This document shows, in pieces, positions 9,569 to 19,334 of a stretch of DNA of 64,000 nt (positions within the stretch are counted from its first letter, which is position 1; the number at the start of each line of letters is the position of its first letter). A model generated the notes under the pieces. That model saw only the letters and a list, made by a program, of their open reading frames with translations. It made no database searches and was not told the origin of the DNA. A program made the position numbers and the translations under genes. Source of the stretch: CAYQNU01 sp964419055 (GTDB lineage: Bacteria; Bacteroidota; Bacteroidia; Flavobacteriales_D; Parvicellaceae); assembly GCA_964419055.1 (NCBI GenBank), contig CAYQNU010000005.1, forward strand, positions 1-64,000. Reading direction: 5' to 3'.

Positions 9569-10117
9569 TTAAACAAACCGCTGAGCAAATTTTAAATAGG
9601 CATTAGCGAAATTCTCAATCTTTTGCTGATATTCGGCATTCAAAATCACTCCTTTTTCATCCAATTGTTTGGTTACTTCCCCCGTCAATAAAAGTTGTGG
9701 TTGAGGGTAACCTTGAATAAAAAGTATATTTTGTTGCAATTGTTGAGCAGCACGCATACCACCTAAAACACCCGTAGAAACCGCAGCTACACCAATGGGT
9801 TTAGCACCAAATTCTGCCCTCCCGAAAGTATCCATTAAATTAATGAGTGCGGGAGCACTGTTTCCATTATACTCAGGGGTCACAAATATAATCCCGGTAC
9901 TTTCTATCAATTTTTGAGAAATGTAGTGCATGTTTTCAGTACGATCTGCTTCCTCTAATAATGCATAACGTTCTTTGAAAAAGGGTAGAGGAGTTTCCAA
10001 TAAATCAATTAGGGTAACTTCCTTTTGATGAGAACGAATGATTTCACTTAAGGCCAAAGCTACTCGGTGACTGTTTCTACCAGGTCGTGTGCTGGAGGAG
10101 ATTATACAAATTTTCAT
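9569..10117 (-). CDS. NADPH-dependent FMN reductase family flavoprotein
   Basis: A 182-residue flavodoxin-fold protein. The phosphate-binding loop SSSTRPGRNSHRVA lies at residues 7-20, and the flavin-contact motif TPEYNGNSAPALIN lies near residue 80. Members reduce FMN, quinones, azo dyes or metals with NAD(P)H; the natural substrate cannot be read from sequence. It is downstream of two short, possibly degenerate membrane reading frames on the same strand. Confidence 0.9.
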   Translation of the reverse strand: MKICIISSSTRPGRNSHRVALALSEIIRSHQKEVTLIDLLETPLPFFKERYALLEEADRTENMHYISQKLIESTGIIFVTPEYNGNSAPALINLMDTFGRAEFGAKPIGVAAVSTGVLGGMRAAQQLQQNILFIQGYPQPQLLLTGEVTKQLDEKGVILNAEYQQKIENFANAYLKFAQRFV

Positions 10118-10191
10118 AGGTTCAATAGATTAAGATTTTTATTAATTTCGTTTTAGATCAATTTAGTTGAAAATATTATTTTCGCAGTTAG

Positions 10192-10398
10192 TCAATAGAT
10201 TACCTTATTTTTAAACACTATTACAAAGGCCACTGCAGTTCCCAATGTAGCAATGGGTAACCAAGGTAAGGATAACCATTTCCATTCAAAATAGATGTAG
10301 CAGATTGTGGGAATAGCTGCTACAATAAGAATACTAAATATATCTCTCCTTGTCCAAAGAACTACTTCATTTAAGGAGTAATTATTTCCTACATGCAT
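10192..10398 (-). pseudogene. Truncated bestrophin-family channel (N-terminal fragment)
   Basis: The 68 residues match the start of bacterial bestrophin (RFP-TM/UPF0187) channels. LNEVVLWTRRDIF is followed by a first membrane helix, then LPWLPIATLGTAVAFVIVFKNKVIY. Intact family members continue after a similar FKNxxxY stretch into several more helices and reach roughly 300 residues. Here the frame stops at once, and the following 75 bases encode nothing similar. I read it as a remnant left by a deletion. A functional short peptide is possible but less likely. Confidence 0.7.
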
Positions 10399-10461
10399 AC
10401 ACTCTAATTTTTCGGTCTACAATATTAATGTTATTTAGACAGATTCAAAACAAAACAAAAG

Positions 10462-10674
10462 TTATTTATTTAACCAAGATTTAAAAACACTGTGAATAAT
10501 GGGTAAAAGCACGTAAACCATAAGAGGTACTAAAATCAAAGTAAGAATTAACGTTCTGATGGGAGTGGGATAGCTCATCAACACATCACCAAGTAACCAA
10601 GAAATGAGTGTTATGGATGGGTAAATGGCTAACCATATAAGCAAGACCATTTTGTGTTTAGAAGGAGGTTTCAT
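10462..10674 (-). CDS. Small two-helix membrane protein
   Basis: A 70-residue protein with two hydrophobic segments (about 8-30 and 38-62). A PxxxKM start and a LRTLILTLILVPLMVYVLLP-like second helix resemble the C-terminal membrane part of some antibiotic-biosynthesis-monooxygenase-domain proteins. It may be a free-standing member of that membrane domain, or a fragment. The start is an ATG with a plausible GGAGG (minus strand, in gaaggaggttt) just inside the coding region rather than upstream. Function unknown. Confidence 0.6.
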   Translation of the reverse strand: MKPPSKHKMVLLIWLAIYPSITLISWLLGDVLMSYPTPIRTLILTLILVPLMVYVLLPIIHSVFKSWLNK

Positions 10675-10788
10675 ACGTTTTCAAATTTTTGCAGTAAAAC
10701 TACCTTTTAGTAACAAAAGAAAGAATTAAATTTTTATAAAGTTCTAAATTCACCATTTATACATTCATAACTACAATTGGCAAAGAAT

Positions 10789-10822
10789 TTGTAAAGTTTT
10801 TATGAAATTAGTTATAAATTTG
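10789..10822 (+). promoter_or_regulatory. Candidate Bacteroidota promoter of the TPR gene
   Basis: TTG at 10789-10791 and TAAATTTG at 10815-10822, spaced 23 bases, fit the -33/-7 consensus at its upper spacing limit. The element ends 22 bases before the ATG at 10845. Confidence 0.55.
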
Positions 10823-10844
10823 CATCACAAGAAAAAAAAGAAAA

Positions 10845-12122
10845 ATGAAAAAATCAATTCTTACCTTATTTTTTGCAGCTTCTGGATTAGTTTCTTTAGC
10901 CCAAGGATTAAAACTTACCGAAGCAGCTGTAGCTTACAGTCAATTAAACCCAATGTGGTTTGCACAACCCGATTTATTAGAACCTTCTAAAGCATTGCTA
11001 AAAAAAGCAAAAGCAGCCATTGACATTTCTTATGCTGAGCAAGAAGAGAAAAAAACACTAACCAAACCAAAAGATTTGGGTAAATTGTATTATCACAGAG
11101 GGGTAATATACTTGGATTATATGTTTTTGGCAGCCTTTGATGAAACTATTAAAAAAGAAGTTGAAGAAAAAGGAGATGCATACGGAGATATTCCGATGGC
11201 GTCTTTAAAAAAATGTAAGGAAACAACTACTTATTATGACGAAGATATCGCTCAAAAAGTTAATTTTTTAAGAGCTATGTCTGTTCAAGGTGGAGTAGCA
11301 TTGTTTGAAGAGAAAAAATACAGCGATGCATTTGAAGCTTTCAAAGGAGCAGTTGAATTATCTGAAATTGTAAAATACAAAGATACATTAGCCATGTTTA
11401 ATGCAGGGATGGCTGCCGAGAATGCAGGTAAATATGATGATGCCGTTAAATATTACACTATGGCTGCTGACAATAATTATTTAAACAATGCTGATGTATA
11501 TGTGAAAATAATTAGAGTGTTGGATATGAAAAATAATGGACCAAGCGATGAAGGATTTGCCATTATTGAAAAAGCCAAAGCTAAATATCCAAATGACATT
11601 TCAATCATAATTGAAGAGTTTAACTATCACAATTCAAAAGGTAATGCTGAAAAAGCACAACAAAGTTTGGAAGCAGCAATTGCGAAAGATCCAAGAAATC
11701 CTATTTTTCATTACAGTATCGGTGCTACTTTCGACAACTTGGCTAGTGCAGCTCATGATGCCGGAAAACCAGATGTTGCTAAAGGATATTTTGACAAAGC
11801 GGTTGAGGCTTATTTAAAAGCTATCGAATTGGACCCAAAAATGGCTAATGCCTATTATAATATGGGTGTTTTGTACAATAATGAATCGTATGAGTTGAAT
11901 AAAAGAATTCAAACCATTAAGGATGTAAAATTGTATGATGCTGAAAAAGAAAAATCAAACGAATTATTGAAGAAAGCAATTCCTTATTTAGTTAAATCAC
12001 ACGAGTTACAACCTAATGATGTAAGTACATTAAAATTATTGAAAAGTATTTATTTCTCTTTAGAAGGTATGGAAACTCAATATGGAGAAGTAGATGCCAA
12101 ACTTAAAGCTTTAGGTAATTAA
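10845..12122 (+). CDS. Periplasmic tetratricopeptide-repeat protein
   Basis: A 425-residue exported protein with a signal peptide (residues 1-19, cleavage near SLAQG). Several TPR helix pairs follow, for example AMFNAGMAAENAGKYDDAVK (around 185-205), NPIFHYSIGATF and MANAYYNMGVLY. TPR solenoids bind other proteins. Relatives are common as abundant periplasmic proteins of Flavobacteriia, but no function is assigned. It is single-gene, ending in a strong terminator. Confidence 0.85.
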   Translation: MKKSILTLFFAASGLVSLAQGLKLTEAAVAYSQLNPMWFAQPDLLEPSKALLKKAKAAIDISYAEQEEKKTLTKPKDLGKLYYHRGVIYLDYMFLAAFDETIKKEVEEKGDAYGDIPMASLKKCKETTTYYDEDIAQKVNFLRAMSVQGGVALFEEKKYSDAFEAFKGAVELSEIVKYKDTLAMFNAGMAAENAGKYDDAVKYYTMAADNNYLNNADVYVKIIRVLDMKNNGPSDEGFAIIEKAKAKYPNDISIIIEEFNYHNSKGNAEKAQQSLEAAIAKDPRNPIFHYSIGATFDNLASAAHDAGKPDVAKGYFDKAVEAYLKAIELDPKMANAYYNMGVLYNNESYELNKRIQTIKDVKLYDAEKEKSNELLKKAIPYLVKSHELQPNDVSTLKLLKSIYFSLEGMETQYGEVDAKLKALGN

Positions 12123-12140
12123 TCCAAATAAAGGAAAAAA

Positions 12141-12170
12141 AAACTCTGACCAAATTGGTCAGAGTTTTTT
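12141..12170 (+). terminator. Terminator of the TPR gene
   Basis: The inverted repeat aaactctgacc / ggtcagagttt is followed by a run of T residues 20 bases after the stop codon. Confidence 0.9.
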
Positions 12171-12248
12171 TTGTCCAAATACTATATCAATTAAATAAAA
12201 ATCATATTGTCTAAGCAAGGATTAAAGTCTAATTAACAAAGAAAAAGT

Positions 12249-13124
12249 TTACATTTTCTTTAGATAGGCTTTTAATGTGTTTTGCATAAGCGAAGCAATG
12301 GTCATTGGTCCAACGCCACCTGGAACGGGAGTAATAAAAGAACATTTTGGCGCCACTTCATTAAATTTTACATCGCCAGATAATCTAAATCCACTCTCTT
12401 TTGTGGCATCATCAATTCGAGTAATACCTACATCAATGATTACAGCGCCTTGTTTTACCATATCTGCTGTTAAAAACTCAGGAATACCCAATGCAGCTAC
12501 AATAATATCAGCTGATAAACAAATTTCTTTAAGATTTTTGGTTTTGCTATGCGTTAATGTAACCGTGCAATTTCCAGGATTTGCATTTCTAGACATAAGT
12601 ACACTCATAGGTGTTCCAACAATGTTGCTTCTTCCAATTACCACGCAATGTTTACCCGAAGTTTCAATTTTATAACGTTTTAATAATTCTAGTATTCCAT
12701 TAGGTGTTGCAGGCAAAAAACAATCTAAACTTAAATTCATTCTGCCCACGTTTTCTGGGTGAAATCCGTCTACATCTTTTAATGGGGAAACTGCCAAAGT
12801 AATTTTGTTTTCATCAATGTGTTTTGGCAAAGGTAATTGCACAATAAAGCCGTCAATGGCATCGTTTTGATTCAATTCTTCTACTTTTTCCAATAACTCT
12901 TCTTCAGTTGTGTTTTCAGGTAAGGCAATTAATGAAGATTCAAAACCAATATTTTCACACGATTTCACTTTTGCATTGACGTAGGTTAAACTAGCACCGT
13001 TGTTTCCTACTATAATAGCAGCAAGATGCGGAGCTCTTTTACCTTTTAACTTGAGGTCATTCACCTTTAAGGCTAATTCTTCTTGAATTTGATTCGAAGT
13101 TGTTTTTCCGTCAAGTAATATCAT
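12249..13124 (-). CDS. folD: Bifunctional methylenetetrahydrofolate dehydrogenase/cyclohydrolase
   Basis: A 291-residue FolD of usual length. It interconverts 5,10-methylene-THF, methenyl-THF and 10-formyl-THF with NADP. Visible signatures are the catalytic YVNAKVKSCENIGF block near residue 50 and the NADP-binding VIGRSNIVGTPM near 165-176. The C-terminal PGGVGPMTIASLMQNT is also present. It lies downstream of ffh on the same strand with a 27-bp gap and may be cotranscribed. Confidence 0.97.
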   Translation of the reverse strand: MILLDGKTTSNQIQEELALKVNDLKLKGKRAPHLAAIIVGNNGASLTYVNAKVKSCENIGFESSLIALPENTTEEELLEKVEELNQNDAIDGFIVQLPLPKHIDENKITLAVSPLKDVDGFHPENVGRMNLSLDCFLPATPNGILELLKRYKIETSGKHCVVIGRSNIVGTPMSVLMSRNANPGNCTVTLTHSKTKNLKEICLSADIIVAALGIPEFLTADMVKQGAVIIDVGITRIDDATKESGFRLSGDVKFNEVAPKCSFITPVPGGVGPMTIASLMQNTLKAYLKKM

Positions 13125-13151
13125 AATAGGTTGCTATTAATGGTTAAATTT

Positions 13152-14498
13152 TTACATAGGCATTTTACCACCCATTCCTTTAAATTTCTGCATCATATTC
13201 ATCATGTTTCGTTTATCACTCATCATGTGCATCATTTTTTTTGTATCTTCAAATTGTTTCATTAATTTGTTGATTTCTTGAATATTAACGCCACTTCCTC
13301 GGGCAATTCTATTTCTTCTACTCACGTTAATAATATCAGGATTTTCGCGTTCTTTTGGTGTCATAGATTGAATCATTGCTTCAATGTATTTGAAAGCATC
13401 TTCATCTACTTCAACATCTTTCATTGCTTTACGCATTCCAGGCACCATCCCCATAATGTCTTTCATGCTACCCATATTTTTTATTTGTTGAATTTGGGCA
13501 TAGAAATCATTAAAATCAAATTTGTTTTTACGTATTTTTTGATGAAGTTTTTTGGCTTCTTCTTCGTTGTATTGTTCTTGTGCTTTTTCTACTAACGAAA
13601 CAACGTCACCCATTCCCAAAATACGATCGGCCATACGTTCTGGATAGAATACATCCAACGCATCCATTTTTTCGCCTGTACCAACAAATTTAATGGGTTT
13701 GTTCACCACACTCATAATGGAAAGTGCAGCTCCACCTCGAGTATCACCATCTAACTTGGTCAATACAACCCCGTCAAAATTTATTTTTTCATTAAAGGCA
13801 TGAGCCGTATTAACGGCATCTTGCCCTGTCATAGAATCTACCACAAACAAAGTTTCTGTAGGACTAATGGCTCGTTTTACTTTTTCAATCTCATCCATCA
13901 TTTGAGCATCCACAGCCAAACGACCAGCAGTATCCACAATTACCACATTGTAGCCATTACTGCGGGCAAAGTTGATCCCTTTTTGAGCAATTTCAACTGG
14001 GTTTTTACTTTCTCTATCGGAGAACACTTCTACACCAATTTTTTCTCCTACAACATGTAATTGGTCAATAGCGGCAGGTCTATAAACGTCACAAGCAACT
14101 AATAAAGGACGTTTTCCTTTTTTTGTTTTAAGATAGTTAGCCAGTTTACCAGAAAAGGTAGTCTTACCTGAACCTTGAAGACCCGACATTAAAATAATAC
14201 CAGGATTACCGTTATAACTAATATCTTGTTTGTGACCTCCCATTAATTGGGTAAGCTCATCATGAGTTATTTTAACTAATAATTGGTTGGGTGACAAAGA
14301 GGTCAATACGTTTTGCCCCATTGCTTTGTCCTTTACTCTTGTTGTGAAGTCTTTTGCCGTTTTGAAGTTAACATCGGCTTCTAACAAAGCTTTTCTTACT
14401 TCTTTTAATGTTTCGGCAACGTTAATTTCGGTTATAGACCCGTGTCCTTTAAGAATTTTAAAGGCTCTATCAAATTTATCGGATAAATTTTCAAACAT
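13152..14498 (-). CDS. ffh: Signal recognition particle GTPase Ffh
   Basis: A 448-residue SRP54. The N domain is followed by the G domain with GLQGSGKTT at about 106-114, DVYRPAAIDQL, DTAGR and TKLDGDTRGG. The C-terminal M domain is methionine-rich (MMHMMSDKRNMMNMM). It binds signal sequences and SRP RNA and docks with FtsY. I chose the ATG at 14498 (MFENLSDKF) because family members begin there; an in-frame ATG ten codons upstream (14528) adds a sequence not seen in the family. The SRP RNA gene is not in the window. Confidence 0.97.
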   Translation of the reverse strand: MFENLSDKFDRAFKILKGHGSITEINVAETLKEVRKALLEADVNFKTAKDFTTRVKDKAMGQNVLTSLSPNQLLVKITHDELTQLMGGHKQDISYNGNPGIILMSGLQGSGKTTFSGKLANYLKTKKGKRPLLVACDVYRPAAIDQLHVVGEKIGVEVFSDRESKNPVEIAQKGINFARSNGYNVVIVDTAGRLAVDAQMMDEIEKVKRAISPTETLFVVDSMTGQDAVNTAHAFNEKINFDGVVLTKLDGDTRGGAALSIMSVVNKPIKFVGTGEKMDALDVFYPERMADRILGMGDVVSLVEKAQEQYNEEEAKKLHQKIRKNKFDFNDFYAQIQQIKNMGSMKDIMGMVPGMRKAMKDVEVDEDAFKYIEAMIQSMTPKERENPDIINVSRRNRIARGSGVNIQEINKLMKQFEDTKKMMHMMSDKRNMMNMMQKFKGMGGKMPM

Positions 14499-14587
14499 GT
14501 GACCAGTAATTTTACAGTATTGATGCAAAACTACATAATTTTATTCAAACCTTAAAAGGTAAAACCAACAAACCTTTTCAACAATGA

Positions 14588-15787
14588 TTATTGAGGTTTA
14601 GCTAAACTTTTAATTTGTTTTCTAATGCTGAGTAAATTAAAACCAATAAAGCCAATAATAAAGGCAAATCCTACAAGAATTGTGCTGGTTGAAATAAAAG
14701 GAATATCGGTTACCATTAAGTTTGTTTCAATTATTTTATCCGTAATCATCTTGGCTAAAGCAAAACAACCTAAAGAAAGCAATGCAATAATACTGTAGAC
14801 CTTTATGAAAAATAGGTTAAAAACATGAGCAATTTGTTTCCATCGATAACCCAATAATGACAACAATTTGATTTCATATTTCGATTTTATAATGAGCACT
14901 TCAGCATATAATAGAAAAATAAGAATTGTCATCGCAATAATGATGACGCATAAACTTCCAGCGAACCATAAAATTGGTTGAATAAGTTTTTCAATTATGG
15001 TGCCTCTTAATTGTTCCTTATTGGTTTCTAGACTGTGGTCAGAAAGGTATTTTTCTATTCTTGGGTCTTTAGTATTTTCTGTAGAAATAATTACTTTATT
15101 GGGATTTTTTGGAATTCCACTTCCAAATTTTTGATTCACGTATGTTAAATAGTTTTCTGGTACCAAAGCAGAATTGATACGGTCACTAAAATCTACTACT
15201 CTTCCTTTGAACAATTGTTTTTGGCCATTGCCAGAAATATTTAAGTCAATGCCCAATCCACCAATTAAATCTTTGCTAATTACTGGAGCTCCAACTGTGC
15301 CAGCTAACCCAAAATTATAAGCATCCAAAAAAGTGGTAGGTAAAATGATGGGAACAAATTCATCACCTTCACTCCAAGACCAATCTTTGGTGTCAACATC
15401 AATAAATTTATCAGGAAGGGATTCCAAAAAACCCAACGTTGACATATCATTATTGCCTGATTCCATACTGATTACGGCAAAAATTTGAAAATCTTGGCCT
15501 GTTGTAAACGGGGCCATATCTTTTACAAAAGGCTGTGAGGCAAGGTCTTGAAGTTCAGCTTCGTCTAGCTCAGTGGTAGCTAGCCCCAACGTGTTTTTTA
15601 CAGAAATTTGTTTTTTTATAACTAAATATTGTTCTCCAATGGCCCCGCTGCTTTGAGTTTGAACATAGCGCATATCGGTATACAGTTGTGTGACCAACAT
15701 TAACAATGATAAGCCAATAACGGCCCCAATAATACTCAGCGTGAGCACCAACGGTTGTTGGGTTTTACGAATGGCTTTTTGAATCAT
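14588..15787 (-). CDS. FtsX-like ABC transporter permease
   Basis: A 399-residue membrane protein. One N-terminal helix (about 14-36) is followed by a large extracytoplasmic domain (about 40-265) and three helices (about 270-385). This is the FtsX/MacB permease plan. Its start overlaps the end of the ATPase gene by 4 bp, so the two form a transporter pair. Family members move lipids, lipoproteins or peptides or transmit force to the envelope; the substrate is unknown. Confidence 0.85.
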   Translation of the reverse strand: MIQKAIRKTQQPLVLTLSIIGAVIGLSLLMLVTQLYTDMRYVQTQSSGAIGEQYLVIKKQISVKNTLGLATTELDEAELQDLASQPFVKDMAPFTTGQDFQIFAVISMESGNNDMSTLGFLESLPDKFIDVDTKDWSWSEGDEFVPIILPTTFLDAYNFGLAGTVGAPVISKDLIGGLGIDLNISGNGQKQLFKGRVVDFSDRINSALVPENYLTYVNQKFGSGIPKNPNKVIISTENTKDPRIEKYLSDHSLETNKEQLRGTIIEKLIQPILWFAGSLCVIIIAMTILIFLLYAEVLIIKSKYEIKLLSLLGYRWKQIAHVFNLFFIKVYSIIALLSLGCFALAKMITDKIIETNLMVTDIPFISTSTILVGFAFIIGFIGFNLLSIRKQIKSLAKPQ

Positions 15788-16428
15788 AACAAATAGAGAT
15801 TTTCGTTAGTAGTGATTCCATATTCATAACCCAAAGTGGTTAACAAATATCCCGCTTTCTGTTGATCACATTCACGGATAATTAGTTCCAAAGCACGCGA
15901 GATATTACCTTGATCGATATGACTAAAAGGCTCATCCATTAATAAAAATTCGAAAGGTTGGAGCAAAGAACGAACTAAAGCCACACGTTGCTGCTGGCCC
16001 AAAGATAGTGTGCCTGCCAATTGATTAACTTTATGGTCCAATTCCAATTGAGCCAACATAGCAATCATTTGGTCTTTGGTTTTGTGTGCGGTTAATTTGT
16101 TTTTTATTTCCAAATTTTCCATCACGGTCAAATTAGGAAATAAGCGCATGTCTTGAGCTAAAAAACCCATTTTTAAGGAGCGTAATGTTGACCATTGTTC
16201 CAATGATATTTTTTTTTGATTTTGTCCGTCAATTAAAATGGTGCCGCTGTAATCTTTCCTTAAACCAATAATGTAAGCAATAAAAGTGCTTTTTCCCTTT
16301 CCAGAAGCAGATTGCAAAAAGTACCGTTTATTAGTATCAATAGTAATAGTTGAGTTCCAAGCACTTTTGGCATCAAATTGCTCATCTCTCATAGGATTGG
16401 GTATTACGTTTTGGAATTCAATCTGCAT
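15784..16428 (-). CDS. ABC transporter ATP-binding protein (MacB/LolD type)
   Basis: A 214-residue ATPase. The Walker A loop reads SASGKGKST, with serine in place of the usual first glycine. The signature is LSLGQQQRVALVRSLL and Walker B is FLLMDEPFSHID. It pairs with the FtsX-like permease that follows with a 4-bp overlap. It is shorter at the C-terminus than many homologues, but all catalytic motifs are present. Confidence 0.9.
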   Translation of the reverse strand: MQIEFQNVIPNPMRDEQFDAKSAWNSTITIDTNKRYFLQSASGKGKSTFIAYIIGLRKDYSGTILIDGQNQKKISLEQWSTLRSLKMGFLAQDMRLFPNLTVMENLEIKNKLTAHKTKDQMIAMLAQLELDHKVNQLAGTLSLGQQQRVALVRSLLQPFEFLLMDEPFSHIDQGNISRALELIIRECDQQKAGYLLTTLGYEYGITTNENLYLL

Positions 16429-16656
16429 ATAGATGGTTCAAAAAGAAGGTTTATATTACAAAATTACAATTATTTTTCGGTTGAATTACTTCTATAATTT
16501 TAGACTTTAACTCTCCAAATCTTTTTTGGATACATTTAGGTTTGTAAAATATGTTAAATTGAATTTAGGATTACAATAATGTCCTTTTTTTTTATTTAGT
16601 TAGGAATGGAATAATATTTAATTTCCCCCTTTAATAGATTCTAGTATATTCATGTT

Positions 16657-18180
16657 ATGAAACCATCAAACGAATTATTCGATTTAATAAAATCGCTTAA
16701 TAAATCTGAAAAACGATTTTTTAAGCTTTCATCTTCGTTACAATCAGGAGATAAAAATTATTTAAAAATATTCGATTTTATAGATGCTCATGATGAGTAT
16801 GACGAAGAAGAAATGAGGGATTTTTTCAAGGAAGAACGTTTCATTAAACATTTACCTTCAGAAAAAAATCACCTATACAAATTGATTTTGAAGAGTTTGA
16901 GAGGTTATTACGCTGATAATTCAGTAAACTCAATTCTTAAAGAGGAGATCAAGAATGTGGAAATATTGTATAAAAAAGCACTCTTTAAAGAATGTAAAAA
17001 GTTTTTAAAAAGGGCTAAAGCCATGGCTCAGGAGCACGAGAAATTTTATTATTGGTTTGAATTAATTTCTTGGGAAAAGTCCCTCATAGAAGAAGATTAT
17101 GAGCAAGGTGTTTTTACCGAAAACCTGGATGCGCTCATTCAGGAAGAGTTGGATGTAATTGCCAAATTAAGAAACCTGGCAGAATATCAAATGATTTATT
17201 CTCGTATTAATTATATTTTTAGAAGTGGTGGATTTGCAACCAAACCAGAAGATTTGGCTGGTGTAGATGAAATTGCTAATCACCATTTAATTGTAGGTAA
17301 AAATACTGCTTTATCATCCCGTGCGGCTTCAATTTGTTACTACATACAAGGATTGTGCAATGCTACTAAAAGGGATTTTGAGACAGCCTTAGTTAAATTT
17401 AGAAGAACAAAAGAAATACTAGATAAGAACCAGCATCTCAAACCAGATTTATCAAAACGATATGTAAAAACCTTACACAATTTAATTTTGTGTCATTTAA
17501 ATAGAAAGGAATTTGAACAAGCTCAGTTTTACATTTCTGAACTTCATGATTTGAATGATCAAAAGGGTTTCAGTTCTTTTGATATTAAAGTAAAGATATT
17601 TACTACGGTTTACACCTCACAAATTGCTTTATCTTATTCTACCGGTAATTTTCAAGTTTCGTTGCCGATGGTAGATGAAATGATACAAGGTATTGAAGAT
17701 TATGGTGATAAACTTCCTAAAGAACAAATCATTTTATTTAATTATCATATTGCTTATGTATTTTTTGGTTCAGGATTGTATCGTGATGCTCTCAAATGGA
17801 TCAATAAAATCATCAATGATAACGAACAAGAATTACGACAAGATATTTACGGATATGCTCGTATTTTTAATTTGATTGTTCATTATGAAATGGAGAATTA
17901 TGATTTGTTGGAATATCTTTTTAAATCAACTGCACGAATGATTAAAAAGAATGCTCGAACCGAAAAAGTTGAATTAGCTATAATAGCCACGTTAAAGAAA
18001 TTGATAAAACAATCGGGAAAACAACGCAAACAAACCTTACTCCTTTTTCAAGAGGAGTTGAATGTATTGCTCAAAGAAGAAAGTCAAAATGCTATACTTC
18101 AATATTTCAATATTTTAGCATGGGTTAAGTCAAAGATTGACAATCTAACTTTTGAAGAATCTATGAAGAGTTTACTGTAA
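16657..18180 (+). CDS. Conserved hypothetical helical-repeat protein
   Basis: A 507-residue, highly charged, all-helical protein with no signal peptide or membrane segment. It begins MKPSNELFDLIKSLNKSEKRFF. Segments such as HLKPDLSKRYVKTLHNLILCH and the GLYRDALKWINKIINDNE pair suggest a TPR-like solenoid. I recall similar uncharacterised proteins in Bacteroidota but know no function. The following gene begins 23 bases later, so cotranscription is possible. Confidence 0.7.
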   Translation: MKPSNELFDLIKSLNKSEKRFFKLSSSLQSGDKNYLKIFDFIDAHDEYDEEEMRDFFKEERFIKHLPSEKNHLYKLILKSLRGYYADNSVNSILKEEIKNVEILYKKALFKECKKFLKRAKAMAQEHEKFYYWFELISWEKSLIEEDYEQGVFTENLDALIQEELDVIAKLRNLAEYQMIYSRINYIFRSGGFATKPEDLAGVDEIANHHLIVGKNTALSSRAASICYYIQGLCNATKRDFETALVKFRRTKEILDKNQHLKPDLSKRYVKTLHNLILCHLNRKEFEQAQFYISELHDLNDQKGFSSFDIKVKIFTTVYTSQIALSYSTGNFQVSLPMVDEMIQGIEDYGDKLPKEQIILFNYHIAYVFFGSGLYRDALKWINKIINDNEQELRQDIYGYARIFNLIVHYEMENYDLLEYLFKSTARMIKKNARTEKVELAIIATLKKLIKQSGKQRKQTLLLFQEELNVLLKEESQNAILQYFNILAWVKSKIDNLTFEESMKSLL

Positions 18181-18203
18181 AAATAAAATTGAATAGTCTG
18201 AAT

Positions 18204-18905
18204 ATGGCCAGCAAATCTAGACCTTGGTATGTCCGTTTATTAAGAATTTTCTTAAAAATACTGATTGGATTAATTGCTTTTGTAGTGTTGTATTTGGGAT
18301 TTGCTTGGGCAATGGGTTCATTAACATCAAATAGTGATTTCAAACCGTGTTCAGGTAATTGCTACACGGTATATATACTTTCCAACGGAGTTCATACGGA
18401 TATTGTAGTACCCGTTACATCAGATGTAATGGATTGGAAAGATTTCGCAGACCCAAAATTGACAAAATCAGCCGACAGTACCTTTAACTGGGTTGGTTTT
18501 GGTTGGGGCGATAAGGGGTTTTATTTAGATACTCCCGAATGGTCAGATTTGAAAGTAAGTACAGCACTTACCGCAATGTTTTATTTGGGAACTTCGGCCA
18601 TGCATGTGACTTTTCACCATGAACTTAAAGAAAGTGAATTGTGTAAAAAGGTTTCCATATCTAAACAAGAATATGAAAAAATGATTATATTTATCAAAGA
18701 AGGATTTAAAATAACTTCTGATGCAAATTTTCAATTAATACCTAATGCTTCTTATGGTCAACGCGATTTGTTTTTTGAAGGAAGTGGTGCTTACAGTCTT
18801 TTTTATACCTGTAATACATGGGCAAACGGCTGCCTCAAAGCAGGAGGATTAAAAGCTTGTGTTTGGACACCTTATGACAAGTCAATTTTGTCAAAATATG
18901 AGTAG
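18204..18905 (+). CDS. TIGR02117/DUF2459 family protein
   Basis: A 233-residue protein with an N-terminal membrane helix (about 13-35). A conserved extracytoplasmic domain includes CYTVYILSNGVHTDIVVPV near residue 52 and TCNTWANGCLKAGG near 205. The His and Cys residues in these blocks look like a papain-like/NlpC-like pair, but that is inference. The TTG at 18189 would add five codons; I prefer the ATG at 18204. Function unknown. Confidence 0.85.
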   Translation: MASKSRPWYVRLLRIFLKILIGLIAFVVLYLGFAWAMGSLTSNSDFKPCSGNCYTVYILSNGVHTDIVVPVTSDVMDWKDFADPKLTKSADSTFNWVGFGWGDKGFYLDTPEWSDLKVSTALTAMFYLGTSAMHVTFHHELKESELCKKVSISKQEYEKMIIFIKEGFKITSDANFQLIPNASYGQRDLFFEGSGAYSLFYTCNTWANGCLKAGGLKACVWTPYDKSILSKYE

Positions 18906-18931
18906 TATTTCATAACAAAATCAAGAATGTA

Positions 18932-19309
18932 ATGGATGAAAATGAAATTTCGTATAAAATAAGGGGAGCTATTTACGAGGTTTATAATGCATTAGGACCA
19001 GGACTATTAGAATCGGTGTATGCAGTAGCTTTAGAATGTGAATTAGTTAATCAAGGGTTAAAGGTGCAACGTGAAGTAAGTGTACCTGTATTCTATCGAA
19101 ATGTCAAACTTGATGTTGGTTTTAGGTTAGATTTATTAGTTGAAAATAAGATAATTATAGAAATCAAATCAGTAGAGAATTTAGCAGAAGTACATCATAA
19201 ACAAGTGTTAACTTATTTGAAAATTACTCAACTTAAATTAGCCATTTTAGTCAATTTTAATGTTTCAAACATTAATGAAGGAATTTTCCGAAAGGTAAAT
19301 GGTTTGTAA
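18932..19309 (+). CDS. GxxExxY protein
   Basis: A 125-residue protein of the GxxExxY family. The name motif is visible as GPGLLESVY at about 22-30. The centre (LDVGFRLDLLVENKIIIEIKSVE) has the D...ExK pattern of PD-(D/E)xK nuclease folds. Whether it cuts nucleic acid is not established. It starts 26 bp after the previous gene. It is followed at once by a 0.8-kb array of ~100-bp repeats, an association worth testing. Confidence 0.92.
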   Translation: MDENEISYKIRGAIYEVYNALGPGLLESVYAVALECELVNQGLKVQREVSVPVFYRNVKLDVGFRLDLLVENKIIIEIKSVENLAEVHHKQVLTYLKITQLKLAILVNFNVSNINEGIFRKVNGL

Positions 19310-19334
19310 ATACTTTAATAATTTGGGTATATAA

